64,000 bases of DNA. Source: Lineus longissimus. Taxonomy: Eukaryota > Nemertea > Pilidiophora > Heteronemertea > Lineidae. This document shows, in pieces, positions 53,001 through 62,041 of the stretch (position 1 is the first letter of the stretch; the number at the start of each line of letters is the position of its first letter). The stretch is from contig NC_088326.1 in the NCBI RefSeq assembly GCF_910592395.1, positions 5,153,001 to 5,217,000 of the forward strand. Reading direction: 5' to 3'. Position numbers and translations under genes: made by a program. The notes under the pieces are model-generated. The model worked only from the letters and a program-made list of their open reading frames with translations. It made no database searches and had not been told where the DNA came from.

Positions 53001-53688
53001 AACAGGGTAGAAATTGAACTGGTGACAGATAGGGAAAGTGCCAAGAACTTCATGGCAAGTCCAAGGTTTTCATCGATTAACATCTTTGACGAAAGTAGCA
53101 CGGCAATTTGCGTGAGGAAAACATCAATAAGGTTTAACAAGCCAATCTACATAGGAGCTGCAGTACTGGAGTTGTCCAAGCTGCTGATGTATGAATTCTA
53201 CTACAACATACTTCAACCTTACTTTGGTGAGAAAAACATAGAACTTCTTTATTTGGACACGGATTCTTTCGTTTTGAAGATCAAAACAGACGATTTAACA
53301 GCAGACCTCAAAGAGTTAAAGGATCACTTCGACTTCAGTAATTACCCAAAGGATAATCCTCTTTACGACACTAGCAAGAAGAAAGTGCCAGGCTACTTTA
53401 AGGATGAGCTTGGAGAAATTGAAATTGAAGAGAATCGCTAAGAATGTAGTGAATAAGTCTATTACATTTGATGACTACGTTGATTGTCTTGAAAACACTA
53501 AGACTTTTAATCACAAAATGCGTCATCTGAGGTCAGAAAAGCATCAAATGTATCTGGAAGAGATTGACAAGAAAAGCTTAAGTCCTTTCGATGATAAGCG
53601 TTTCATCTTAGAGGATGGCATCTCTACATTGCCTTTCGGTATTTACTATGAAAAATACATTGATTACAGTGATTTAATGAATGTTTAA
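50031..53688 (+). pseudogene. polB: Protein-primed family B DNA polymerase with EndoVII-like insert (P1)
   Basis: The ATG is in an AATAGAAATGG context. N-terminal zinc finger at residues 10-31, second finger near 365-390, exonuclease motifs DFE (424-426), HNLSNYDAH (about 576) and YLKTDV (about 721). An endonuclease-VII-like CxxC...DHNH...RGAAH..CN module lies near 535-565. Polymerase motifs are DANNLYG (about 810), NNAFYGK (about 978) and DTDS (about 1077). A 68-nt deletion near 53427, relative to P3, shifts the frame and removes the KMYSY motif; the last 80 or so codons continue at 53404-53688. It should replicate the element from TIR ends by protein priming. Confidence 0.95.
50250..50279. 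repeat. 30-bp double-hairpin unit in P1 PolB
   Basis: Adds ten codons (LELRSQDKVR region) relative to P3, whose matching sequence near 1010-1020 is uninterrupted. Stems GAGC/GCTC (loop TAC) and GGAC/GTCC (loop AAA). Confidence 0.88.
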
Positions 53689-53719
53689 CCTTAATGAATG
53701 TTTAACTAATTAAATAGAA

Positions 53720-54617
53720 ATGGACTTCATAATTTTTGAGAATGAATGCGATGAAGCCATATTTGAGCTTAACTTAACAGACCCATTGAACATAAAATCG
53801 ATCACTTTGAAATCGATAGCGCTTTACAATTCATGGCGGATAAGCGATATGCTACCAGCGCATGCCAAAGTATTCCTATTTCTTTACGAAGAGTTTAGAA
53901 TTGATGAAACGAATGCACCCTCAATAGTTAAGTGCATTGATGACATTGACAATACGCCCGTTACTACACCAGAAGAAGCTTGTTTGAATTTTTTTAATCA
54001 CCCCTCTATTAAGTTGATAGGGAAAAAAAAGACAATCTACATTTCAAATCTCTCGACATTTTAGTTTAAGTTCGTTTTGTGAAGAATTGCAAACATACAT
54101 AAAAGAAAACGGAATAAGCTGTGTGAAAATTCACTGTGACAAAAATTTCATAGTCCTTGAACTTACAGAGGACAAATACTTTGACCTTGATATCATATTT
54201 CATGATGTTGCAAATGATACACCAGCTGGCAAAACATTCTCCTCAAACTTATCCCGTGTGATAAATGAATGGTTCGGCTTTAAACAAGATGCGTTCAACA
54301 AGAAAGGAAAATACTACTCCGCCAAGCCACTTAACTTTTACAGAACAGAACTATTCTTAAGATCAAATTTGGTTGACACAGCTAAGACCCTCTACAACAA
54401 TAAACCTTCTGACATTTTATGTATCGTTCCTGTTGAAGATGCTGATCAGATTAAATACCAGAGATATGAACTCAATTGTAAGAAAATAGTGAACAAAAAA
54501 TGTACAAATCAAGTCAAATTTGAAATCACTGATGAGAATGGTAAAATTGTTAATTTCAGAGGTAGCTCAGTTACTTTAAATTTTTCACTTGAAACTAAGA
54601 ATAGTGTGTTTGAATAA
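53720..54617 (+). pseudogene. Jelly-roll-type virion protein candidate (P1)
   Basis: Counterpart of P3 1-775, which is open. 53720-54064 and 54087-54617 are in different frames, with the shift near 54045. The C-terminal 'ITDENGKIVNFRG' motif is beta-rich and recurs in 45094-45848. Start AATAGAAATGG. In P1 it follows PolB in the same direction; in P3 it is divergent from PolB. Confidence 0.65.
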
Positions 54618-54623
54618 TTTCTA

Positions 54624-55150
54624 CTCCATTAAACTAAGATTACATGTTTTAGGAGTTGTGTAACACCCTTCTGGTTTACTACCTTCTTGTTTACTAGATT
54701 TTAATTTGCTTACTTCTGGTTTAATACCTTCTGGTTTACTACCTTCTGGTTTACTACCTACTCGTACTTTCTTGTTAGTTTTAATCTTAGGATAGCAGTA
54801 AATGATGACTGCAAAACCAAATGTAGCTAAAATGACATACAGTGTTGTACTCCTGGAACTTCCAGTATTTGTGGTAACTTCAGGCTCTGGTTGAGTTAAA
54901 CTTTGTTCGGGTCATCTTCTTTCCTGGGTTCATCTTCTTTCCTGGGTTCATCATCTTTCCCAGTAAACCTCTCCTTTTTCGACTTCTTGAATTCCTGAGA
55001 TCTTTTACCTAATTCTCGAGACCATGCAATTTGTTTTTCTGATCTTTCTCTCTTAATGGGCTTTTCACTGTCCGTCACTCGAGCTATGCTCTCGGGCTCT
55101 GATCTCTGGACTTTGTTCGGTTCCACTTCCATGTTCGAATCCACTCCCAT
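54624..55150 (-). pseudogene. Charged tail-anchored protein
   Basis: Start TTAAATGGG at 55150. Lys/Glu/Arg-rich with 'SEKQIAWSRELGKRSQEFKK', a motif seen in other Polinton proteins, then 'PRKEDE' repeats. A frame change near 54900 leads into a membrane helix (LYVILATFGFAVIIYCY) and a 'GSKPEG' repeat tail ending at 54624-54626. It contains a diverged hairpin unit at 55079-55122. Confidence 0.6.
55079..55122. repeat. Diverged double-hairpin unit(s)
   Basis: The GAGC/GCTC stem (loop TAT) is kept, followed by GGGCTC and GGACTTTGTTC remnants. It looks like one and a half decayed units. Confidence 0.5.
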
Positions 55151-55165
55151 TTAATCTTATGAAAT

Positions 55166-55924
55166 TTTCATTGGTGGCACCAATCGATTCATTAGCAGAT
55201 TTTGTTTCTTGACAATGTCCTAAAGTGATCAGTGTTGATGAGGCAAGAGCAGTTAGTGCACCCATTTTCAAACTCAACCATCCTAACCATCTGTCCAATT
55301 CATTGGTAACAATGTAATCATTTCTTAGGTCTTCGTAAAGCTGGTCATCGTCATCAACAGGCAAGAAAACTTTGTTAATTTAGTGTAAGTTTTTAAGACT
55401 GTCTTACCCAATGAATCGTTAAGTCTGGCAGCCATCTTTGTCTGGTAGATACTATGGTGTTTCAATACTTCCTTCTCATTCATTGCATCTAAGTCATTAA
55501 ATGTAATCTGTTTATTCAGGAAATCCTTGCTTTTACCTGTTGCCACCAGAACTTCTAGGTCTTGTTTAGCTTTAAGGCCAGTTTCAGTTAAATTAGCTTT
55601 AAGGCCACTATCAGTTAAATTTTGTTGAGAGCTAGTCGAGCTTTGTTGGTAACTAGGGTTAACTAGGCCTTGACTAGAACTGACTAAATTCGAACTAGTT
55701 AACGCCTTGTTAAAAGCTTGTTGCTTTGTAGTGTAATTCTGTTGGTAATTAGCAGTATTATGTTGAAAGTTAGCTGCATTCTGTTGGTAATTAGTTACAA
55801 TGGAATTAACTGGATTTGAACCTGCATTAACTGAATTTAAACTAGAATTAACTGGAGTCACTCCATTAACTGGGATTACTCCGATTTGTTTCATTTGTTG
55901 TTCAATGACTGCCTGGGTATTCAT
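55166..55924 (-). pseudogene. Gln/Asn-rich conserved Polinton protein
   Basis: Start at 55924. 'NYQQNAANFQHN' repeats come first, then the conserved core 'EVLVATGKSKDFLNKQITF' and 'YQTKMAARLNDSLGKT'. A frame change in a TTTT run near 55370 leads into a second conserved block with 'DDDDQLYEDLRNDYIVT' and a hydrophobic 'MGALTALASSTLITLGH' segment ending near 55166. It occurs widely in Polintons. P4 retains its N-terminus at 17138-17333. Confidence 0.7.
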
Positions 55925-56061
55925 TTATTTGAAAGGAAAATTACTTCCAGTCAAAATCCTTTACAGGAAAAGTCCTAATAGGATACCTCGATCCTGGACA
56001 GAATGGCAAGGTCTAGACTACATGGTAAATGGTAACATTTGCTGGTATCTTGCACCTCTAA
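55925..56061. other. Short spacer of unknown content
   Basis: No gene is supported on either strand. Confidence 0.5.
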
Positions 56062-56192
56062 GGCACCTTCTCCATAGAGGTATACGGTATACTACACTAT
56101 ACGCGAACAATGGCTTCACAAAGGGTGCATGACCATGAAACTATTGTTCGCGTATAGTATAGTATAGGGTATAGCTCTATGGAATAGGTGCC
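56062..56192. repeat. Long hairpin at the end of a gene
   Basis: Arms of about 50 bp (56062-56111 and 56143-56192) around a 31-bp loop, with TATACTATAC-rich interiors. It overlaps the 3' end of the gene at 56097-57176 and supplies its last codons. It may act as a 3'-end signal or be a small foldback insertion. Confidence 0.8.
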
Positions 56193-57176
56193 TAATGCCT
56201 TCAATAAAATTTCACTTTGTTTATCGATTGCTTGTTCATTTTCATATTCAAGCCTGTAATTTTTGAAGAAAATACTTCCTAAGAAACCAGACCATAGAGA
56301 GTTCAAATCATCCAGTCGGTCCTTATCAGTTGGATTCGGTTTCAATACCACATAATCAATTTTCAATGCTTTAAATGCTTGGTGTAAAAACAGCTTGTAA
56401 TCTATGGTAATTTTAACTCCCCTGTAATGGAGATATTTGAGGAATGCCAAGAAAACCATTCTTAGATCTGTGAAATTTTCTTTGGTCAACTGAGGTTTAC
56501 CAATTGCTCTGTTAATGAATTCAATTTCTAAATAAGTGTCACACTCTAGACCAGGTGAGACATCATTGGGTATGAGTTTAACGAGACCAAATCGTAAGGC
56601 ATTCAGGACTTTTTTTTCATAGCTGGCCGAACAGAGCCATTTTCTTGGACTTGAGAAGTAAACCTTAATCCTATTTTCAACAAAATGTTTCAAATCATTT
56701 ACCATTAAATCTGACAGACGTGTCTGGTCAAGGTTCATGATGATGTAGTCAAAGTAATGTGTTTTGTTCTCAATAGTGATTTCTGGATTCTTAAAGTCAT
56801 CACTGTAAGTGGTCGAATTGCAATTCCTGCAGTATGTGTAGAGTTGCTTGGCCGGTCTGTCAAAATTCAGTTTTTTTTTACATTCAAAAAGTGTCCATCG
56901 TTTGCAGTTATGGCACAATTGAGCATCACTTCCTGTGAATGTATCATACTGTTTCATAGGTGTTACCTGAGTAATAGGTGTTACCTGGTTCATAGGTGTT
57001 ACTGCAAGATCGAGCTCTTTGACCGGATCTTCTTCAGAGATTGCCATTAATGGTTCAACCCTTGGTCTAATGTAACCATTTTGTTTCATTAAACCATTTT
57101 GTTTCATTGGATTGAAATACTGCATTTGACTGAAATACTTCTCTAAAGATACATAACTGTACATTCTTTCACTCAT
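56097..57176 (-). CDS. Zinc-containing Polinton protein
   Basis: 359 codons. The N-terminus has 'MKQNGLMKQNG' and a three-fold 'VTPM(N/K)Q' repeat, then a four-Cys zinc motif (CHNCKRW...YCRNC, residues about 100-135). A conserved helical region follows with 'YFSSPRKWLC' and 'HYRGVKITIDYKLFLHQAFK'. The last 15 or so residues derive from the hairpin at 56062-56192, so the natural C-terminus may be replaced. Related to the P4 relic at 16134-17132. No enzymatic motif is recognised. Confidence 0.65.
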   Translation of the reverse strand: MSERMYSYVSLEKYFSQMQYFNPMKQNGLMKQNGYIRPRVEPLMAISEEDPVKELDLAVTPMNQVTPITQVTPMKQYDTFTGSDAQLCHNCKRWTLFECKKKLNFDRPAKQLYTYCRNCNSTTYSDDFKNPEITIENKTHYFDYIIMNLDQTRLSDLMVNDLKHFVENRIKVYFSSPRKWLCSASYEKKVLNALRFGLVKLIPNDVSPGLECDTYLEIEFINRAIGKPQLTKENFTDLRMVFLAFLKYLHYRGVKITIDYKLFLHQAFKALKIDYVVLKPNPTDKDRLDDLNSLWSGFLGSIFFKNYRLEYENEQAIDKQSEILLKALGTYSIELYPILYYTRTIVSWSCTLCEAIVRV

Positions 57177-57196
57177 GATTTAGAATAAAAAAATCA

Positions 57197-57340
57197 TTAA
57201 GTAGTAAACTTGCTTTTATTTTTCTGACATTTCACGCACTTGACCAGTAGATATCTGTGTCCATTTGAAGTGATGTGGTGAGTTATCTTACCCGAATTAC
57301 CTGTAATTTCCTTACATCTAAGGCAATAGATCTTTTTCAT
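57197..57340 (-). CDS. 47-residue zinc-ribbon protein
   Basis: Short gene from ATG 57340 to TAA 57197-57199, between the gene above and the right TIR. Two CxxC pairs at residues 6-9 (CLRC) and 35-38 (CVKC) with a basic, His-containing centre make a classic zinc ribbon. A very small CxxC/CxxC protein near one end recurs in Polintons and related viruses, which supports it. Role unknown; DNA binding is plausible. Confidence 0.65.
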   Translation of the reverse strand: MKKIYCLRCKEITGNSGKITHHITSNGHRYLLVKCVKCQKNKSKFTT

Positions 57341-57393
57341 ATTTAACAAGCTTGAAATTATTGATCCAATTTGTTTGTCACTGGACTACTTAA

Positions 57394-58021
57394 CTTCGCA
57401 GTTAGATAAAAAGTTATCAGATGGCAGCACTGTTAACTTCGCGGTTAGGTAAAAAGCTAGCAGATAGCAGCACTGTTCACTTATTTGGTTAGGCCAAATG
57501 CTATCAGATGGCAGCACTGTTAAACAGGTGTTATGTTAAATAGTCCTATTTGTCATTGATCTGGAAGAAAGTTCAATAGCCGAGTGTGTAAAGCATGGAG
57601 CTTCCACACATGAGGTTATGTATTGGCGTGGGTTCGTTTCCCGGCGAAGGCAACATATGATGACGGGTTTTAGTGTGGATAATGGAGCGGGTGTAAACTT
57701 ATCACGCCGTGATAAGTTTTAGTCCCACTGGGATAAGTTTTGAGGTCACATGGATAAGTAAGTAATAAGGAAACTTTGTCATTTTATCCATGTTACGTAT
57801 TTTGGTAGTGTTTGGCATGAAATGCAAATGTCCATAAATGATGAAAACTTCGCTTACCCCCTATGTTTACAGAAATTATCCATGTTGGGTTTTTGGTAGT
57901 GTTTGTGGGTTAAAACTTAGATATCTTGCCAAATTTACATGAATAATGATGAAGGGTGAAGTTTTTTGTCCATCATTCCAGGATTAGTCGTAGATAGTCG
58001 TACATTCGTTTCCTTATTACT
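57394..58021 (-). repeat. P1 right terminal inverted repeat
   Basis: 628 bp, mirror image of 39830-40457 with about a dozen mismatches and no indel. Confidence 0.97.
57567..57653 (+). other. tRNA-like module (right TIR)
   Basis: Same A-box/B-box block as at 40198-40285, here on the plus strand. A third, diverged copy lies at about 14655-14745. Confidence 0.5.
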
Positions 58022-59041
58022 CCACCTTAAAGAATCCACAGATGTACCATCTTGTACTCACACCAAGCAAACATATGACAGCTTAGAAGAGGCCTGTAAT
58101 GTCATCAAACGCCCACACAAGAAGATACCAGTCCCTCTGACACAGCAGCTTTTCGGTGAGGCACTTGAGAGAGTGTCCATCGACCTGATCGGCCCCCTCA
58201 AGGAAACTTCAAGAGGGTATAGATACGCGGTGACGATAGAAGATAACTTCACTAAGTGGGTGGAGGCTGCTCCATTGTGGACGATGGAGACCGAGGAAGT
58301 CTGTCAGGCTGTAATAAAGGAATTTGTATCAAGGTTCGGATGCATGTATATATTACATAGTGATCGAGGAGCCCAGTTTGTTTCTAAAATCTATTCCTGT
58401 CTCCTAGAGAAGCTTGGTGTTTCCCGTAGCCTCACGACGCCGTACAACCCCAAGAGCAATGGGCTTGTTGAAAACTTTAATAAGATTTTAAAGAGCATGC
58501 TGAATACGTATGTTTATGACCATAAGGAAAGTACAGGATAATGGGATGTCATGTTGCCAATCTTTTTTTTATGGCGTACAGGTCATCAGTAAATGGTAGT
58601 ACCGGAGAGACTCCCCACTTCATGCTAACAGCACGAGAGATGAAGGTGCCGATAGACCTGCTGTACACGAAGCCGTCTGAAGACATGACGTCTGTTCCAA
58701 CCTACGTCAGGCAGCTAGAAGATAGGCTCAACAAGGCATATGCTCTAGTATGGAATAATCTGAAATCGGTTCAGCGGATTCAGAAGAAAAGATACGAGAC
58801 CAATAGTCCTGAGTAAAGATCACTGAAGGAGGGCAACTTTGTTTGGTACTATGACCCGAGAAAGGCGTTTAAAGGAGATAAGCACTTACCATGGAAGGGA
58901 CCCTATTTGGTTGAAGATATCCAGGAGGATTTCACTGTGACCATACAGTCGAATCCAGAGGGAGAATTGTACAGGACTCATGCCGACAAGTTGCGAATAG
59001 CACAGGGTGTTGACATTGAAAAGTGGATGTGCAACGGTTAG
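58022..59041 (+). pseudogene. pol: Gypsy Pol: integrase
   Basis: Begins at the second CCACCT and continues the RNase H frame. Catalytic-core signatures are SIDLIGPL, HSDRGAQF and E in NGLVENF. A frame change near 58540 and TAA 58814-58816 break it. The C-terminal part (NFVWYYDPRKAFKGD...WKGPYLV) is a Gypsy-type GPY/F module, ending near TAG 59039-59041. Confidence 0.9.
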
Positions 59042-60395
59042 TTGTGCGTGTGTTCGAGTATTCGCGCATCCTTAATTCTGCATGGTTGTGTGTGTGACAG
59101 GGTTATCACTGTAATGTGTGAGAGTGACATATTTTGGATGTTTTGACCAGGAGTAATCTCTCACCGATGGATAATTGTAGTCTGGATGGAGCTGACATGG
59201 TGTGCTTGTGTAGTGTGCTTGCGTGTATGATTGATGGGCCTGAATTCACCCTGTATGCATGATTTGTTTGTGTTGCATGTTCTTCTGTTTTGCATGTCAT
59301 TCTGCCGTCTGGATGAATTCCTGGCTACCACCAGCATTAGACTGGCGCATAAATCATACCCAGTGGGGTATTGGTATTTTTGCCACTGTTTTCTGTTAGG
59401 AGACCTCTCCTTAAAACATAGGGACTACTTGGTATTGCTATTTTGTGCAATATCAAATTTTGCTTGATACATGTGAGTTTTCTACGGTTGTCATGTTTAG
59501 TCACTCTGCATTTTGCTTGCATTTTTCTGTATACTGATAGGACGCTTAGTGTACATGATGTGTGTATGTTTTATTATTATATAACCTGTCGCCACCTACT
59601 TTCATTTTGGATGTCGATACTGTGACACTTATTGCCAACATGCGTGCCTTTGCACTCGTTCTATGTGAGTGAACGCTATGAACTCTCTAGACTGACTGGA
59701 TTGCTGCCTGTCGTCTATGATGTTACTATGATAATATACATGTAGTATATTGACCAGGTTAATTCTGCTGGTCAAACTTTCTCTTATAGTCCAGTGATAA
59801 TATGGAACTAGTATGTGATTAATGAGGAATGAGGATGAGGATGTGATTACTCATGATTCCAAGTTAATCAGCAGATACTGGCTTCATATATTTTGGATAT
59901 TGTGTTTTGATACTGGTATTATATTTGATACTTGCTGCTTCAATTACCAATGTCTTCTTTTGATATGAATGTACATAGTATTGGTATCTTTGTCATTGCA
60001 CCAGTAGCCATGGTAGCAACATGTGTGATTTTATTTTCATGTATCTGTGGTTCTGTGTTCAATTTATTTATTTGTGGATTTTTTTTCCTACCCCCATACT
60101 CGACTACTTGGTACATTTAAATACTCACACGGTTGTTCTCGGTTCGTTACTGGAATGTTCTCTTGGTATGACAGGTATTTTGTCGCCTGTCATGTGTGTC
60201 TTGACATGGTTAATGTCGTAATATTTGGTCTTATTTTCCTTTTGGTTTTTCCTTTGGTGTTCCGTGCCAGTCTTGGTCTCTCGGGTGCATTGTATGCTTG
60301 TTATTTTGTCTTTGTAGGCCTTTATGATCAATGTTAGTTGAGTGGTATGTTTCGGGCGTATGGCCGGAGCTGTCATACGCTTAGGAGGGGGATGA
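59042..60395. other. Retrotransposon 3' region and polypurine tract
   Basis: About 1.35 kb without a supported gene. It ends in AGGAGGGGGATGA (60383-60395), the purine tract that primes plus-strand synthesis, directly before the 3' LTR. Confidence 0.7.
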
Positions 60396-60635
60396 TGTAC
60401 TGTATCACCCAGCATACCATTGCCCTTTAAGAGGTTAGAGAGACCGGCCGGTGGCGCCCCACTTTGTAATGGTTTTGCCATTGTGGCGTTTTGTAGAACT
60501 ACTTGTTCTGTTACGTGCTGTGTGCGTTTTTTCGACATGTTTTTATTCCGATGATTAAAACCAGTTTAACAACATCCTGCGATTTGATCTTCTCTTCAAT
60601 CAGATCACGAGGCCGTTGACCAGGAGGCCAATACA
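60396..60635 (+). repeat. 3' LTR
   Basis: 240 bp, TGTACTG...AATACA, pairs with 30785-31023. Polinton P2 Pro-rich coding sequence (CACCACCAGGACC) follows directly. Confidence 0.9.
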
Positions 60636-60648
60636 CACCACCAGGACC

Positions 60649-61029
60649 TTATGTAATCCTTATGAAAATAACTGAAAGAACACAGCTTTCATATAAAAAC
60701 ACAACTTGTTCTCTTCACACCTGGACTCTGAATCATTGAAATGACGCAAGTCACAAATCACAACAAACCCACATGTTTGATTGTTGACAAATACCATATT
60801 TGGGTAATGACATCACCAATCTAATTATAATACTGTAAACTGGCTTCTGATTGGTTGCTTAGGTCGCTAGGCAAATACCACAATGCATTATCCAAGATGG
60901 ATGGTTTTTAGCAGACAACCAAGGTAACATCATAAAAACCTGCATTTTCTAACAGAATCCAATCAGTTAAAGACTTAATTACTAGTTCAACTGATAAATA
61001 AACACATATAGTTCATATAGTTTACATAA
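60649..61029. mobile_element. Short insertion in the P2 Pro-rich region
   Basis: Non-coding 381 bp bounded by TTATGTAA / TTACATAA inverted ends. It separates two pieces of the same P2 Pro-rich stretch. ACC adjoins both sides, a possible 3-bp duplication. Family unknown. Confidence 0.5.
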
Positions 61030-61270
61030 ACCTACACCACTAGAACCTAAACCAGAACCATCAGTACCAGATAATGTAAAAGAAGGTCTCAGGAAGTTTG
61101 CTAATTGGCTTAAGGAACTAGCTAAGAATGCAGCAGCTGCTTTACCTGGAATAATCGGGTATATTGTCTCATTTCTATTGAAAACAGTGGCTAGTGTTGT
61201 TGGTTTTCTGACTGAACGCATGATCATAGTATTTTCTATTATCGCTACCTCAATAATGTTAATCAAGTAA
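61030..61270 (+). pseudogene. Coiled-coil/membrane protein of P2, 3' part
   Basis: Resumes the gene cut at 30784: Pro/Glu linker, then 'LPGIIGYIVSFLLKTVASVV' matching P1 43296-43356, ending at TAA 61268-61270. This continuity is the main evidence that 29885-30784 and 61030 onward are one Polinton. Confidence 0.85.
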
Positions 61271-61317
61271 TACTTCTTAATACGGTGACTCATGATTTTA
61301 CATTAATAATAAATAGA

Positions 61318-61545
61318 ATGGCAACAGGATATTCATTAGACACTGATAAGAGTACATAAGATTCACTTGGTTTGAAGGCTGATTGACAACATCACATTAT
61401 CACTCATAACCCATCTTCTGCTGATCCCAAAGAAACACTGTATGTTAGAATACCGACATTGAGAGAGAATACATTCTTTGTACCAAAATCTCTTTATCTT
61501 TCTGCTGATGTCACCGTTTCCGGGGATTCCAAAAACAGTGTGGTT
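61318..61545 (+). pseudogene. Capsid-type gene remnant (P2)
   Basis: The start and first 75 or so codons of the capsid-type gene, with TAA near 61360 and TGA near 61383. Homology stops at 61545, and about 120 bp of unrelated filler follow. The rest of the gene, the three small genes and the ATPase 3' end are deleted relative to P1 (43740-46590). Confidence 0.85.
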
Positions 61546-61664
61546 AAAGCCGAGGACAGACTACCATCTATTGCTCACCAAGATCAAAAAACAGATGTAG
61601 GGTCACCTGGCAAGTCACTCCTGCTGGCCTCAACAACTGTGCGTTCACACCAATGTCAGGCCCA

Positions 61665-62037
61665 GACAGTTTTAGCTACCGGAAAAGGCAAGAATACATA
61701 ACTCAGACACCTTCTTCTTTGTGTCTCTCAAATTAGCACAGTCATCAATTAAAAATAATGTGTTTGTTCCATTGAAGGTTACAGTAACAAATTTAAGCAC
61801 AATGTCCAAATTACTTGCCACTGCTTCAGGATTAATTATGCAGACGTTGTTGTCTTGGTAAATCTATTTCCTTTCATATGTCTTATTATTGAAATATGTT
61901 GGACAGAAAATTACTATGCTCTGGAACTTGTTATGATACTCCTTTTCTAAGAGATCAAGAACAAAATGTGTCTTACCACAATTGGTGACACCAGAGATGA
62001 GCATGTTATGTGGCCCGTAAATAAATACTTCACCCAT
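61665..62037 (-). pseudogene. Packaging ATPase remnant (P2)
   Basis: Starts at 62037 in a TTTAAATG context, 4 bp from the integrase start. Walker A GVTNCGKT and Walker B LFLIDDCANL are kept. A TAG lies near 61867, and the gene is cut at about 61665 by the deletion. Confidence 0.88.
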
Positions 62038-62041
62038 TTAA

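Larger units (their letters stand above)
39830..58021 (+). mobile_element. Complete Polinton/Maverick P1 (18.2 kb)
   Basis: Bounded by 628-bp TIRs starting AGTAATAAGG and ending CCTTATTACT, with a perfect 6-bp target duplication CCACCT, the size expected for Polintons. It contains PolB, integrase, ATPase and capsid-type genes plus accessory genes. It lies inside the pol gene of a Gypsy retrotransposon, between RNase H and integrase. The TIRs differ at roughly a dozen positions, so the insertion is fairly recent. Even so, most large genes carry a frame break. Confidence 0.97.
30785..60635 (+). mobile_element. Gypsy-type (Metaviridae-like) LTR retrotransposon with nested insertions
   Basis: LTRs at 30785-31023 and 60396-60635, a primer-binding site after the first and a purine tract before the second, with Gag, protease, RT, RNase H and integrase in Gypsy order between. 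The LTRs differ at about 9 positions plus one indel. The flanks are CTACA (left) and CACCA (right), so a target duplication is at best imperfect. Nested inside are a foldback element, repeat R1, an 874-bp insertion between RT and RNase H, and Polinton P1. Confidence 0.9.

Noticed and set aside
60047-60337. Hydrophobic ORF that could be an envelope-like protein of the retrotransposon
   Set aside because: No signal, furin site or Cys pattern; base composition explains the hydrophobicity, and length and position give no support.
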